DNA from: an uncultured Lachnospiraceae bacterium
GTDB taxonomy: Bacteria; Bacillota; Clostridia; Lachnospirales; Lachnospiraceae
Length of the DNA: 64,000 nucleotides
NCBI GenBank assembly: GCA_910585465.1
Contig: CAJUEW010000001.1
Span: 1-64,000, forward strand
Reading direction: 5' to 3'
Positions within the stretch are counted from its first letter, which is position 1. Every line of letters starts with the position of its first letter. Positions 1 through 8,448 of the stretch are shown here, piece by piece. Under the pieces are notes generated by a model that saw only the letters and a program-made list of their open reading frames with translations, did no database searches and was not told the DNA's origin. Made by a program: the position numbers and the translations under genes.

Positions 1-266
1 CTCGCTTATCTTATCAAATCTTTCTCGTTTTGTCAACAGCTTTTTTTGTTTTTTTTAACTTTTTTCGCTGCTTCGACAAAAACTGATTTGTATGTGGACT
101 GTTTTCACAGCCAGCTCATTTATAATAGCAAAACCTTCCACAAATGTCAACACTTAATTCCAATTTTTTTATATTATATTATTTGCGCAGTAATTTCCAC
201 AGAATATGACCTATACAACAGGTTCCACAGCTGAACTATGATTACTTTTATTTATGAGTATTCTTC
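1..266. other. AT-rich non-coding stretch with four DnaA-box-like 9-mers
   Basis: No convincing gene is seen here; the only open frame (46-234) is AT-rich, low-complexity and has no ribosome site. Four same-strand 9-mers ending in TTCCACA or TTTCACA lie at 101-109, 134-142, 193-201 and 221-229. They resemble loose DnaA boxes (consensus TTATNCACA) but none is exact. The stretch is also the downstream flank of the thioesterase gene. Whether it belongs to an origin or to the 5' region of a gene to the left cannot be decided from the window. Confidence 0.3.
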
Positions 267-740
267 TTAGAATCCTTCCCGTTTCCGCTGCTTTCTAAGC
301 CGATAACGTCTTTCACCTCCATCCCACTCCATTTTCTGTTCTGCCGTTTCACAGATCAGCCCCGGTACTTCCACTGCATTTCCGTCCAGGTCAATGGCAA
401 CCATCACAATATGGGCCGTATTGATCAGACGGCGCTGTCCCTGCAGAGACTCCGCATATGTATCCACCCTCACTTCCATAGAGCTTCTGCCCGTATGAGT
501 TATTTTTCCGATAAGCACCACTGTATCATTTAAGTATGCAGCCGTCTTAAAATTAAGCTGGTCAATACATGCTGTTGTAATTTCGCACTCCGCATGTCTC
601 TTTCCAACAATCCCTGCCAGCTCGTCAATCCACATCATTAACTGCCCGCCAAACAGTCTGCCATATCCATTAATATGTCTCTGCATAATCAGATAAGTCT
701 GTTCGGTTCTGCTCTCTTCTACTCTCTTCATCCTTTTCAT
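267..740 (-). CDS. acyl-CoA thioesterase, hotdog fold
   Basis: A 157-residue hotdog-fold protein of the YciA/BFIT type, expected to hydrolyse acyl-CoA thioesters in the cytoplasm. The segment NGYGRLFGGQLMMWIDELAG (near residues 25-44) is the family's helix with the catalytic Asp, followed by the TACIDQLNF strand. The start at 740 (MKRMKRVEES) was chosen because GGGG lies 8 bases upstream; a start at 761 would add seven residues without a ribosome site. It lies 22 bases or so after the sensor kinase stop on the same strand, so it is probably the last gene of that transcript. The physiological substrate is unknown. Confidence 0.85.
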   Translation of the reverse strand: MKRMKRVEESRTEQTYLIMQRHINGYGRLFGGQLMMWIDELAGIVGKRHAECEITTACIDQLNFKTAAYLNDTVVLIGKITHTGRSSMEVRVDTYAESLQGQRRLINTAHIVMVAIDLDGNAVEVPGLICETAEQKMEWDGGERRYRLRKQRKREGF

Positions 741-784
741 ATAGTTATTTCCCCATATCACACATATGCCCTGCCAGAAAAGCT

Positions 785-2263
785 CTATGCTTCTGCCTTA
801 TCATCCAGATCGAACCAGAATTCCACACCGTTTTCATAGTTAATTGCCCCATAATTTCGATGCATGGATTCCAGAATCGCTTTAACGATGGAAAGGCCTA
901 CGCCGCTCCCCCCATACTCTCTGGTTCTTGCTTTATCAACCTTGTAAAACTTGTCCCATATTCTTCCAATGTCCTGCTTCGGTATAGGCTGACCGGTATT
1001 AAATACTCCGACTCTGACTTTACCCTCCAGCTTTTGTACTGTAATTTTGACAATATTTTCGCCCTCCACATGATTCAGTGCATTACTGATGTAATTATTC
1101 ATGACTTCTTCCAGCTTATATTCGTCTGCCCATACATAGACCGGCTCCTGGTTCTCAAACACAAGACGCACCTGCTTCTGTTCAAACAGAATACGTGTGG
1201 ACTGCAGCATATTATGAATCATGGCCACAAGGTCAAAACGCTCCATCTTTACGACCTCATTACCAAATTCCAGCTCATTTAATGTAAGCAGACTTTTCAC
1301 CATTTTGTTCATCTTCGCGGCTTCATCCGTAATAACCTCACAGTAAAAATTCCGGCTTTCCGGATCATCATTGATACATTCCTGAAGCCCTTCCGCATAT
1401 CCCTGAATCAGAGCAATCGGTGTCTTCAGCTCATGAGATACATTAGAAAGAAATTCCTTTCTCATCTCGTCCAGCCGTTCACGCTGTTCAATATCCCGTT
1501 GCAGCTCATTATTGGCTGTCTTCAACTCAGAAATCGTCCTCTCCAGCGTCTCCGACAGCTGATTCATATGCTTGCCGAGAAAAGCAATCTCATCTTTTCC
1601 GCTTCCGGAAAATTTTACATTGAAATCCAGATTGCTCATCCGCTCTGACAGCATAGCCAGCTCCAGAATCGGACCTGCAATCCGCCTTGATAAAAGCTGA
1701 ATAATTAAAGTACCCATCAGCAGCACTGAAATTCCCACATAAGCCAGAAACCGATTTGCCAGCACTACACTTTCCCGGATTGGTTCCAGCGCCGTCCGGA
1801 CAAGCACCTGTTTTCCATCATCTAAGGCTCCTACCAATTCCAGGTACTCACTGTTCATATGAACATCCACATTCATACGAATAGCATAGAACTCTGTTTC
1901 CTTAAGTATCTTTCCGCCGTCCATTTTTAAAAACAAATACATATAAAGCCTTTTTTTAAGGAATTCGGAATCCTTTACAGAGCTTAAAATTCCCTGTCCG
2001 TCACTTCCCATCACAAAAAGACTGATATTATCCGTTTCACAGGCTACACTTAGACGCTGAACGAACTCATCTGTCTCCAGCACCTCCTGTTCTGCCGCCT
2101 GATTTAGCTGTTCATACACTCCCAGCAGTACCATCTGTTTATTTCTGACATAATATCGTTCCAGAAAAAAGTTATTGACCAGCCAGCAGGAAACAAGCAT
2201 TGCCACCAATACAGCCGAAAATACAACTGTTATTCTCCACCGAATGGAATATTTCATCTTCAT
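785..2263 (-). CDS. sensor histidine kinase with HAMP domain
   Basis: Membrane sensor kinase of about 492 residues. The order is an N-terminal membrane helix, an extracytoplasmic sensor of about 140 residues, a second membrane helix (VLANRFLAYVGISVLLMGTL), HAMP, a HisKA dimerisation helix with phospho-accepting His in VSHELKTPIALIQGY (near residue 278), and a HATPase_c domain with N box (NYISNALNH), G1 (VGVFNTGQPI) and G2 (GGSGVGLSIVK). The start at 2263 follows AGGAG with 8-base spacing; the longer frame from 2296 starts inside a terminator hairpin. It lies downstream of hydA on the same strand, beyond that hairpin. The only other unpaired two-component gene nearby is the response regulator at 6640-7314, so these two are probable partners. 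The signal is unknown. Confidence 0.9.
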   Translation of the reverse strand: MKMKYSIRWRITVVFSAVLVAMLVSCWLVNNFFLERYYVRNKQMVLLGVYEQLNQAAEQEVLETDEFVQRLSVACETDNISLFVMGSDGQGILSSVKDSEFLKKRLYMYLFLKMDGGKILKETEFYAIRMNVDVHMNSEYLELVGALDDGKQVLVRTALEPIRESVVLANRFLAYVGISVLLMGTLIIQLLSRRIAGPILELAMLSERMSNLDFNVKFSGSGKDEIAFLGKHMNQLSETLERTISELKTANNELQRDIEQRERLDEMRKEFLSNVSHELKTPIALIQGYAEGLQECINDDPESRNFYCEVITDEAAKMNKMVKSLLTLNELEFGNEVVKMERFDLVAMIHNMLQSTRILFEQKQVRLVFENQEPVYVWADEYKLEEVMNNYISNALNHVEGENIVKITVQKLEGKVRVGVFNTGQPIPKQDIGRIWDKFYKVDKARTREYGGSGVGLSIVKAILESMHRNYGAINYENGVEFWFDLDDKAEA

Positions 2264-2276
2264 CCCCAAATCTCCT

Positions 2277-2311
2277 ATAAAAAGAAGCGGGGCCAACTGC
2301 AGCCCCGCTTC
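2277..2311 (-). terminator. intrinsic terminator between hydA and the sensor kinase
   Basis: A perfect 10-bp stem GAAGCGGGGC / GCCCCGCTTC with an 8-base loop is followed on the minus strand by TTTTTAT. It sits between the hydA stop and the kinase ribosome site, so it should end most hydrogenase transcripts. Read-through may supply the kinase and thioesterase genes. Confidence 0.8.
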
Positions 2312-2387
2312 CGCCTTCTGATACTTATTTTATCACATCATCAGAAAACTTACACCCTTTTCACAGGAAATTCATACTTATATGAAA

Positions 2388-4088
2388 TTATGAAGAACAA
2401 AACTTTTCATTATGAAGCAGTTTGTGCTCTTTTCCCTTCAAGAAGCCATCATACAGAGACAGAATTGTCGGATTCTCATCGCACTTCTTAACAACGGACA
2501 CACCGTCTGCACGATAAATGCCTTCTGTTCTGGCAGACTTTGTACGTTCATTTGCCAGGCGGGGCTGTCCTCCGCCCATAACACAGCCGCGGCGGCATGC
2601 CATAACCTCAATCAGATGATACTGTTTCTCGCCGCTCTTTACCTGATCCATAACCTTTCTTGCATTTGCCAGTCCGCTGACTACGCAGATATTTACATCC
2701 ATTCCGTTATAAGGAATCGTAAACTCGCGGATAAATCCATCCTGACGCACGCCGCATTCAGCAACGAAGTCCAGTGTAGCCGCATCATGTCCCGGAACCA
2801 GTCTTCTGATAACCGCCTCGGTAACGCCGCCTGTAACACCGAAAATCACACCGCCGCCGGAACCAAATCCGAACGGAATATCTGATGCTTCCGGCTCAAG
2901 CTCCGCAAAGTCAATACCTGTCGCCTTGATCATGTCAATCAGCTCGGAGGTTGTAAGAACAAAATCTGTATCCTGCTCGCCTTCTGTAAAGCTGTTTGCC
3001 CTCTTTGCTTCCATCTTCTTAGCTGTACACGGCATAACGGAAACAACGACAGTCTTTTTATTCTCTTTATTGTTCTGCGGATCGCGGAAATATTCTTTCA
3101 CCACTGCCGACATCATTCCCTGCGGGGAACGGCAGGTAGATACATGATCCTCAAATTCCGGGAACTGATCGCCTACAAATTTCACCCATGCCGGACAGCA
3201 GGAAGTCAGAAGAGGCAGCTTGCCGCCATTCTGTACTCTGTTCAGGAACTCAGAAGATTCTTCCATAATCGTAAGGTCCGCACTGAAGGTCGTATCATAT
3301 ACCTCATCAAAGCCCATACGGTGAAGTACGCCTACAATTTTGCCCATAACGCTCTTGCCCTTCGGAAGACCAAACGCCTCTCCTACCGCAACACGCACTG
3401 CAGGAGCAACCTGCGCAATCACACGTACATTCGGATCGTAGAGTGCATCCCATACCTCACCTCTGTTATGGCGAATGCTGATTGCACCTGTCGGACAAAA
3501 TACACGGCATTGTCCGCAGTTTACACACTCTGTCTCTGAAATCTCTTTATTAAATGCAGGCATAACCATAGCTTCGGAACCACGGTGTGCAAATCCAAGG
3601 GCTCCCACTCCCTGAAGCTCGCTACATACGCGGACACAGTTTCCGCACAGAATACATTTGTTCGGATCCCTTACAATGGAAGGAGAACTGAAATCCAGCG
3701 GCATAGGCTCCTTGTAGTTTTTAAACCGCACATCCATAATGCCAAAGCGATGTGCCAAAATCTGAAGATTACAGTCTCCGCTCTTCTCACAGGTCGTACA
3801 ATCCCTGCAGTGTGCTGCCAGAAGAAGCTCAACGATCATCTTTCTGTATTTTCTAAGTTTTGCAGTATTGGTATGAATTACCATACCATCTCTTGGCTCT
3901 TCTGAACAGGAAGCAAACATTCTTCCTCTGTCATCCTCCACTGTACACAGACGACAGGCACCAAAAGTGGAAAGCTCTGAATGATAACACAGCGTCGGAA
4001 TGTCGATGCCAGCTTTCCGAATAATAGACAGGACATTCTTTTCATTGGTAAATTCTACTTTTCTACCATCAATTGTAATTGTTCCCAT
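2388..4088 (-). CDS. hydA: [FeFe] hydrogenase catalytic subunit HydA
   Basis: Catalytic subunit, 566 residues, interconverting protons and H2. An N-terminal NuoG-like region carries a [2Fe-2S] ferredoxin (Cys34, 45, 48, 61), a His-ligated [4Fe-4S] site (HCRDCTTCEKSGDC, residues 93-106) and two [4Fe-4S] motifs (CILCGNC...C near 145-155; CVNCGQC...C near 188-198). The H-cluster domain has all three signatures: TSCCPAW (295-301), MPCTAKKMEAKR (352-363) and MACRRGCVMGGGQP (496-509). Length and the neighbouring HydB and HydC fit the trimeric, NAD-linked, electron-bifurcating class; bifurcation itself is inferred from this architecture. The start at 4088 has AGGAGGG upstream and follows the hydB stop by 11 bases. 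Confidence 0.96.
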   Translation of the reverse strand: MGTITIDGRKVEFTNEKNVLSIIRKAGIDIPTLCYHSELSTFGACRLCTVEDDRGRMFASCSEEPRDGMVIHTNTAKLRKYRKMIVELLLAAHCRDCTTCEKSGDCNLQILAHRFGIMDVRFKNYKEPMPLDFSSPSIVRDPNKCILCGNCVRVCSELQGVGALGFAHRGSEAMVMPAFNKEISETECVNCGQCRVFCPTGAISIRHNRGEVWDALYDPNVRVIAQVAPAVRVAVGEAFGLPKGKSVMGKIVGVLHRMGFDEVYDTTFSADLTIMEESSEFLNRVQNGGKLPLLTSCCPAWVKFVGDQFPEFEDHVSTCRSPQGMMSAVVKEYFRDPQNNKENKKTVVVSVMPCTAKKMEAKRANSFTEGEQDTDFVLTTSELIDMIKATGIDFAELEPEASDIPFGFGSGGGVIFGVTGGVTEAVIRRLVPGHDAATLDFVAECGVRQDGFIREFTIPYNGMDVNICVVSGLANARKVMDQVKSGEKQYHLIEVMACRRGCVMGGGQPRLANERTKSARTEGIYRADGVSVVKKCDENPTILSLYDGFLKGKEHKLLHNEKFCSS

Positions 4089-4099
4089 ATCCGTCCCTC

Positions 4100-5980
4100 C
4101 TAGTCTTCGATATAAATGGCATCAAATGCACAGTTATCTTTACAAGCTGAACATTTAATACAAAGCTTCGGATCAATATGATAGCACTCTTTGCGGACAC
4201 CGGTAATCGCTCCGACCGGACAGTTCTTTGCACATTTGCCACAGCCCTTGCAATATTCCGGATTGATAACAAAACGGCGCATAGACTGACAGACTTTCGC
4301 ACGGCATTTCTTTTCCACAATATGCTCTTCATATTCCTCACGGAAGGTCTTTAAGGTACTGATAACCGGAAGCGGCGCACTCTTGCCGAGCCCGCACAGA
4401 GCCATACTGCGAATCATATTCGCAAGCTCTTCCAGACGATCCAGATCTTCCAATTCACCCTCGCCTGCCACAATCTTCTCCAAAATCTCCAGCATACGCT
4501 TCGTACCCTCACGGCACGGTACACACTTACCGCAGGACTCTCTCTGGGTAAAGCTCATGAAGAAACGGGCAACCTCTACCATACAGGTATTCGTATCCAT
4601 AACTACCATACCGCCGGAACCGACGATAGCATTGAACTTCTTTACAGAATCAAAATCCAGCGGTTCATCCAGATGCTTCTCTGTCAGACATCCGCCGGAC
4701 GGTCCGCCAATCTGAACTGCCTTAAAGGTAGCGCCATTTTTCAGGCCGCCGCCGATATCGAAAATAATTTCCCGAAGAGTGCTTCCCATGGGAACCTCAA
4801 TCAGTCCGGTATTCTCAATGGAACCTGTCAGAGAGAAGGTCTTTGTTCCAGGGCTTCCCTCCGTACCGATAGTCCGGTACCAGTCCGCACCCTGAAGGAT
4901 AATCTTCGGAACGTTGGCATAGGTTTCCACATTATTCAATACCGTCGGTTTCTCCCAAAGTCCCTTTTCCACAGTACGAGGCGGCTTCACACGCGGCATA
5001 CCTCTGTTGCCTTCAATAGAAGCAGTCAGCGCAGAGCCTTCACCGCAGACAAATGCTCCTGCTCCTCTGTTGATATGTAAGCGGAAGGAAAAATCGCTTC
5101 CCAGAATATTATCTCCTAAAAGCCCTCTCTCCTCGAGCTGTGCAATTGCATGGCGAAGTCTGGTAACAGACATCGGATATTCTGCACGTACATAGATGTA
5201 GCCGTCCGTGGATTCCACCGCATAGGCTGCGATCATCATACCTTCAATAAGCTTAAAGGGATCACCTTCCATAACGGAGCCGTCCATGAATGCTCCCGGG
5301 TCACCTTCATCACCGTTACAGACCACATAGCGGACTTTTTCTTTCTGGCGGGCTACCTGTTTCCATTTTCTTCCGCATGGGAATCCGCCGCCCCCGCGTC
5401 CGCGAAGTCCGGAACGGTCTACTTCATCAATAACCTCTTCCTTGGTCATATCGAACATAGCCTTGGTCAATGCTTCAAATCCGCCTGCCGCAATATATTC
5501 ATCCAGAGACTCCGCATCCACACGTCCGCAGTTTTCCAGAACAATTCTGGTCTGCTTTGCCATAAACGGAATGTCCTCCGGGTGTTTGTATACTACATCT
5601 TTCTTGGAATACAGAAGTCTTTCAACCACTTCACTTCCGAGAACCGTATTTTCAAAAATTTCCTGACAGTCCTCCACCTGAACCTTTACATACTGGATGA
5701 CTTCGTCGCCCTTCTGGATACGCACCAATGGTCCTAACTCACAGAAGCCCTGGCATCCGGTTTTCTTTACGCCCACATGCTCTCCTTCATCATGAGGAGC
5801 AAAATCCAGTACCACACCCGGCGTATTTTTGGTCAGTTCCTGAAATTCTTCATAAATCTTTGCAGAACCTGTTGCAATACAGCCTGTACCGGAACAGACA
5901 AGAATCCTGCAGTTATAAGCATCAATCTGCTCTTTAGCCGCTGCACGCACCTGTAATAATTCTTCTTTATTATTAATCAT
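4100..5980 (-). CDS. hydB: NADH-linked hydrogenase subunit HydB (NuoF-like)
   Basis: Flavin and iron-sulfur subunit, 626 residues. In order: an N-terminal thioredoxin-like [2Fe-2S] domain (CSGTGC near residue 29), the NuoF core with FMN/NADH motifs (GRGGGGFPCGRKW; CNGDEGDPGAFMD), a [4Fe-4S] motif (ESCGKCVPCREGTKRM), and two C-terminal ferredoxin motifs (CKGCGKCAKNCPVGA and CIKCSACKDNCAFDA). This is the standard layout of HydB in trimeric hydrogenases, where it exchanges electrons with NAD(H) and passes them to HydA. Its ATG shares one base with the hydC stop (TGATG), so the two are translationally coupled. Confidence 0.95.
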   Translation of the reverse strand: MINNKEELLQVRAAAKEQIDAYNCRILVCSGTGCIATGSAKIYEEFQELTKNTPGVVLDFAPHDEGEHVGVKKTGCQGFCELGPLVRIQKGDEVIQYVKVQVEDCQEIFENTVLGSEVVERLLYSKKDVVYKHPEDIPFMAKQTRIVLENCGRVDAESLDEYIAAGGFEALTKAMFDMTKEEVIDEVDRSGLRGRGGGGFPCGRKWKQVARQKEKVRYVVCNGDEGDPGAFMDGSVMEGDPFKLIEGMMIAAYAVESTDGYIYVRAEYPMSVTRLRHAIAQLEERGLLGDNILGSDFSFRLHINRGAGAFVCGEGSALTASIEGNRGMPRVKPPRTVEKGLWEKPTVLNNVETYANVPKIILQGADWYRTIGTEGSPGTKTFSLTGSIENTGLIEVPMGSTLREIIFDIGGGLKNGATFKAVQIGGPSGGCLTEKHLDEPLDFDSVKKFNAIVGSGGMVVMDTNTCMVEVARFFMSFTQRESCGKCVPCREGTKRMLEILEKIVAGEGELEDLDRLEELANMIRSMALCGLGKSAPLPVISTLKTFREEYEEHIVEKKCRAKVCQSMRRFVINPEYCKGCGKCAKNCPVGAITGVRKECYHIDPKLCIKCSACKDNCAFDAIYIED

Positions 5981-6456
5981 CAGCCCTTACCTCTCAATTC
6001 TTCAATTACTGCAAGTGCCTTTTCCGGTGTCATGGAAGGATGTACCTCCTCATTCACCATCATTGTCGGCGCAAGTCCGCATGCGCCAAGACAGGATACG
6101 GTTTCTACCGTGAACATCATATCGTCTGTCGTGTGTTTCTTCTTGCTAAGCCCCAGTTCCTTCCAAAGCGCCTCCAATACCGGAGTGGATTTCCGTACAT
6201 GGCAGGCAGTACCGTCACATACTTTAATCACATATTTTCCTTTTGCTTCAAAGGAAAAATTCTCATAGAAGGTTGCCACACTGTACGCTTTTGCCTCCGT
6301 GATTCCGATTTCCTTTGCCACATAAGTCAGCAGCTCTCCCGGCAGATAACGGTACTCCGCCTGAATATCCTGCATAATTGGGATTAATGAGCCGGCCTTC
6401 CGTCCATAATGCTCAATAATCTCGTCTGTCTTACGATAATAAGACTGATCCAGCAT
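5980..6456 (-). CDS. hydC: hydrogenase subunit HydC (NuoE-like)
   Basis: Thioredoxin-like [2Fe-2S] subunit of the trimeric hydrogenase, 158 residues. The four cluster ligands are in CDGTAC and CLGAC (SCLGACGLAPTMMV), the usual NuoE pattern. The frame is open further upstream to 6582, but AAGGAGG lies 8 bases before the ATG at 6456 (MLDQSYYRK) and the family begins here; the extra 42 residues are leader. First gene of the hydCBA operon. Together the three subunits are expected to couple H2 metabolism to both NAD and ferredoxin in the cytoplasm. Confidence 0.93.
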   Translation of the reverse strand: MLDQSYYRKTDEIIEHYGRKAGSLIPIMQDIQAEYRYLPGELLTYVAKEIGITEAKAYSVATFYENFSFEAKGKYVIKVCDGTACHVRKSTPVLEALWKELGLSKKKHTTDDMMFTVETVSCLGACGLAPTMMVNEEVHPSMTPEKALAVIEELRGKG

Positions 6457-6508
6457 TCTTTTTTCCTCCTTGCCTCCATTTGTGCATTTCGCACAGTTCG
6501 TTGGAATA

Positions 6509-6537
6509 ATTTTATCATTTCTAGTCAAAATACACAA
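6509..6537 (-). promoter_or_regulatory. probable promoter of hydCBA
   Basis: Minus-strand TTGTGT, a 17-base spacer and TAAAAT lie about 55 bases before the hydC start. The response regulator stop (6640) is about 100 bases upstream, so hydCBA can be transcribed on its own. I saw no clear Rex palindrome (TTGTTAA-N4-TTAACAA). Confidence 0.5.
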
Positions 6538-6639
6538 TATACAATTTAGACAGAATTCCTGTTCCTTTTTTGACATATCCAACAGTTACAATTCTTTCAA
6601 AAAAGACCGCACCGGAATTAGCCCCGCTGCGCTCCTCCT

Positions 6640-7314
6640 TTATGCTTCAAATTTATAGCCCATCCCCCAGATAGTCTTAATCATCTCTCCCTTCTCTCCA
6701 AGCTTGTTCCTCAGCTTTTTCACATGTGTGTCTATTGTCCTTGCATCCCCGAAATAATCATAATTCCAGACATTATTCAATATCTTTTCACGTGAAAGAG
6801 CAATTCCCTGATTCTCCATAAAATAAGTGAGAAGCTCAAATTCCTTGTAGCTGAGCTCCACATTCTCACCATGAATCTGCACCTGATGAGCCGCCTTGTT
6901 CAGTTCAATGCCTCCGGCAGATATGACATCCTCACTGACCAGAAGATTCGTTCTGCGCAGAATTGCCTCCACACGGGCTACCAGAATCTTCGGACTGAAG
7001 GGCTTTGTAATATATTCGTCCACTCCAAGCTCAAAGCCCTGCAGCTCATCCCGTTCATCTCCCTTTGCCGTCAGCATAATAATCGGCACCTTGGAATAAC
7101 TGCGGATTTCCCGGCAGGCCTGCCATCCGTCCATCTTTGGCATCATCACATCCAGGATCACCAGTGCGATATCCTTCTGCTCAAAAAATACATCCACTGC
7201 CTCTTCCCCGTTTCCGGCTTCCAAAACCTCATAATTTTGTTTTACAAGAAAGTCCCGCACCAGCTTCCGCATACGGCTTTCATCATCCACCACTAATATT
7301 TTCAGCCTGTCCAT
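6640..7314 (-). CDS. OmpR-family response regulator
   Basis: A 224-residue regulator with an N-terminal receiver domain (acidic pair near residue 10-11, phospho-acceptor Asp55 in LVILDVMMPK, conserved Lys in KPFSP) and a C-terminal winged-helix DNA-binding domain (YKEFELLTYFMEN..., RTIDTHVKKLRNKLG, IWGMGYKF). It lies upstream of hydCBA on the same strand, with the probable partner kinase (785-2263) downstream of hydA. That placement suggests control of hydrogenase expression, but no binding site could be read directly. A CAGGAG ribosome site precedes the ATG. Confidence 0.92.
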   Translation of the reverse strand: MDRLKILVVDDESRMRKLVRDFLVKQNYEVLEAGNGEEAVDVFFEQKDIALVILDVMMPKMDGWQACREIRSYSKVPIIMLTAKGDERDELQGFELGVDEYITKPFSPKILVARVEAILRRTNLLVSEDVISAGGIELNKAAHQVQIHGENVELSYKEFELLTYFMENQGIALSREKILNNVWNYDYFGDARTIDTHVKKLRNKLGEKGEMIKTIWGMGYKFEA

Positions 7315-7724
7315 CCGAAATCAAAGCTCCTGTCCATATATTTAAAATCTATTGTATCAGCGGATTATGTCTATTTTGTGAAACAAAACTTACTTTTCCG
7401 CAATTTTTATTATAAAGATGGTATGCCACATTTGCCTATATCGAGTTTACTCGAATATAGGCAAGTAAAGCAGACAATCAAGATCAAAAGACTCCCTGAA
7501 AAAACGGAAAAAGCACATATAAGAAATCCCGTCTGGAAACTCCAAAGCAAAAGGTCTTGCAATATAAAATATTTTCCTATATATTTGCATTAATTATACT
7601 TTATAATTTACTGTGAAAGTTCCGGACAGCGGCCACTGCAAAAATGCGCAGCACCAAACCACCGGCTTTCACAAATGGCATTGCCTGAGCCGGCAAATAT
7701 ATTTGTTTAAGGAGCGCTTTTCAT
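7315..7724. other. intergenic region between divergent operons, with a long palindrome
   Basis: No gene is supported; the open frame at 7378-7593 has no ribosome site and no recognisable product. A near-perfect inverted repeat with 14-base arms (TTGCCTATATCGAG and CTCGAATATAGGCAA) occupies 7432-7464, without a T-run on either side, so it looks more like an operator than a terminator. A second GC-rich dyad (CCGGCT...GAGCCGG) lies near 7661-7692 just before the TlpA-like gene. Confidence 0.45.
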
Positions 7725-8312
7725 ATGAAACATAAATCCATTTCCCTCATTTTAACCTGTATCCTGCTGTCAGCCGCATTTCCAGGCTGCGCAAAGAAAC
7801 AGGAGCCGGAAAATCCCTCTGAAACCGCATCCTCTTCATCATCGGAGGAAGGAAGTAAACTTCAGCCCTTTTCTCCCCCTGTCAGCTTTGAAGCAGTTAC
7901 TCTGGAGGGTGACAGCATAACCTCTGATATTTTCTCCGAATCCCGCCTGACTATGATAAATGTATGGGCCACCTACTGCAATCCCTGCCTGAATGAAATG
8001 CCCGGACTCGGCGAACTGGCCTCAGACTATGCGCCGGAGGACTTTTGTCTGATCGGTATTATCAGCGATGTGCCGGAGGGCAGCGGGCAGCAGGAACTGG
8101 ATCAGGCAAAGGAGCTTGTGGAAGCAACCGGGGCCGACTATACACACCTGCTTCTGAGCGAATCCCTGTACAACAGTCTTTTAGCGGATGTCAGCGCCGT
8201 ACCCACTACTTTCTTTGCAGATAAAGACGGCAAAATTTTAGATATTGTCATAGGAGCCATGGAAAAAGATGCCTGGAAGGAGAAAATCGATGCGCTTTTG
8301 GAAGAGCTGTAA
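7725..8312 (+). CDS. TlpA/ResA-like thiol-disulfide lipoprotein
   Basis: Exported thioredoxin-like protein, 195 residues. It has a lipoprotein signal with lipobox AFPGC (Cys22), a Ser/Glu-rich linker to about residue 50, and an AhpC/TSA-TlpA fold whose active site is WATYCNPCLNEMP (Cys85 and Cys88). The cis-Pro loop is AVPTTFF. It should act on the outer face of the membrane, reducing or exchanging disulfides. TAAGGAG precedes the ATG. It is the first gene of a three-gene cassette with a tiny CXXC protein and a membrane ferredoxin, which suggests that electrons pass across the membrane to this lipoprotein; that flow is inference. Confidence 0.88.
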   Translation: MKHKSISLILTCILLSAAFPGCAKKQEPENPSETASSSSSEEGSKLQPFSPPVSFEAVTLEGDSITSDIFSESRLTMINVWATYCNPCLNEMPGLGELASDYAPEDFCLIGIISDVPEGSGQQELDQAKELVEATGADYTHLLLSESLYNSLLADVSAVPTTFFADKDGKILDIVIGAMEKDAWKEKIDALLEEL

Positions 8313-8442
8313 AGCATATGGCTGGATTCTGGGACTTGCCGCTGCTTTTGCCTGTATGATAATAGGAAGCATGCAGGGACAGTTTCTTATCATCTGGCAG
8401 AAGGCAGCTATGATCTGTCTGGAATGTATCGGAATCGGGTGA
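8290..8442 (+). CDS. 50-residue CXXC membrane protein (CD1871A type)
   Basis: A small gene overlapping the end of the TlpA-like gene by 23 bases and ending 6 bases before the ferredoxin gene. The product starts MRFWKSCKAYGWILGLAAAF, has one predicted membrane helix (about residues 11-27), and ends with CLECIGIG, a CXXC motif near the C terminus. It matches my memory of the short CD1871A-type CXXC proteins of Clostridia, which sit between a TlpA-like protein and a 4Fe-4S protein exactly as here. The role is unknown; a small thiol relay in the membrane is a reasonable guess. Position, overlap and the conserved CXXC support it as a real gene. Confidence 0.75.
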   Translation: MRFWKSCKAYGWILGLAAAFACMIIGSMQGQFLIIWQKAAMICLECIGIG

Positions 8443-8448
8443 ATATTT

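Noticed and set aside
6509..6580. Rex operator before hydCBA
   Set aside because: AT-rich sequence is present but no TTGTTAA-N4-TTAACAA dyad could be found.
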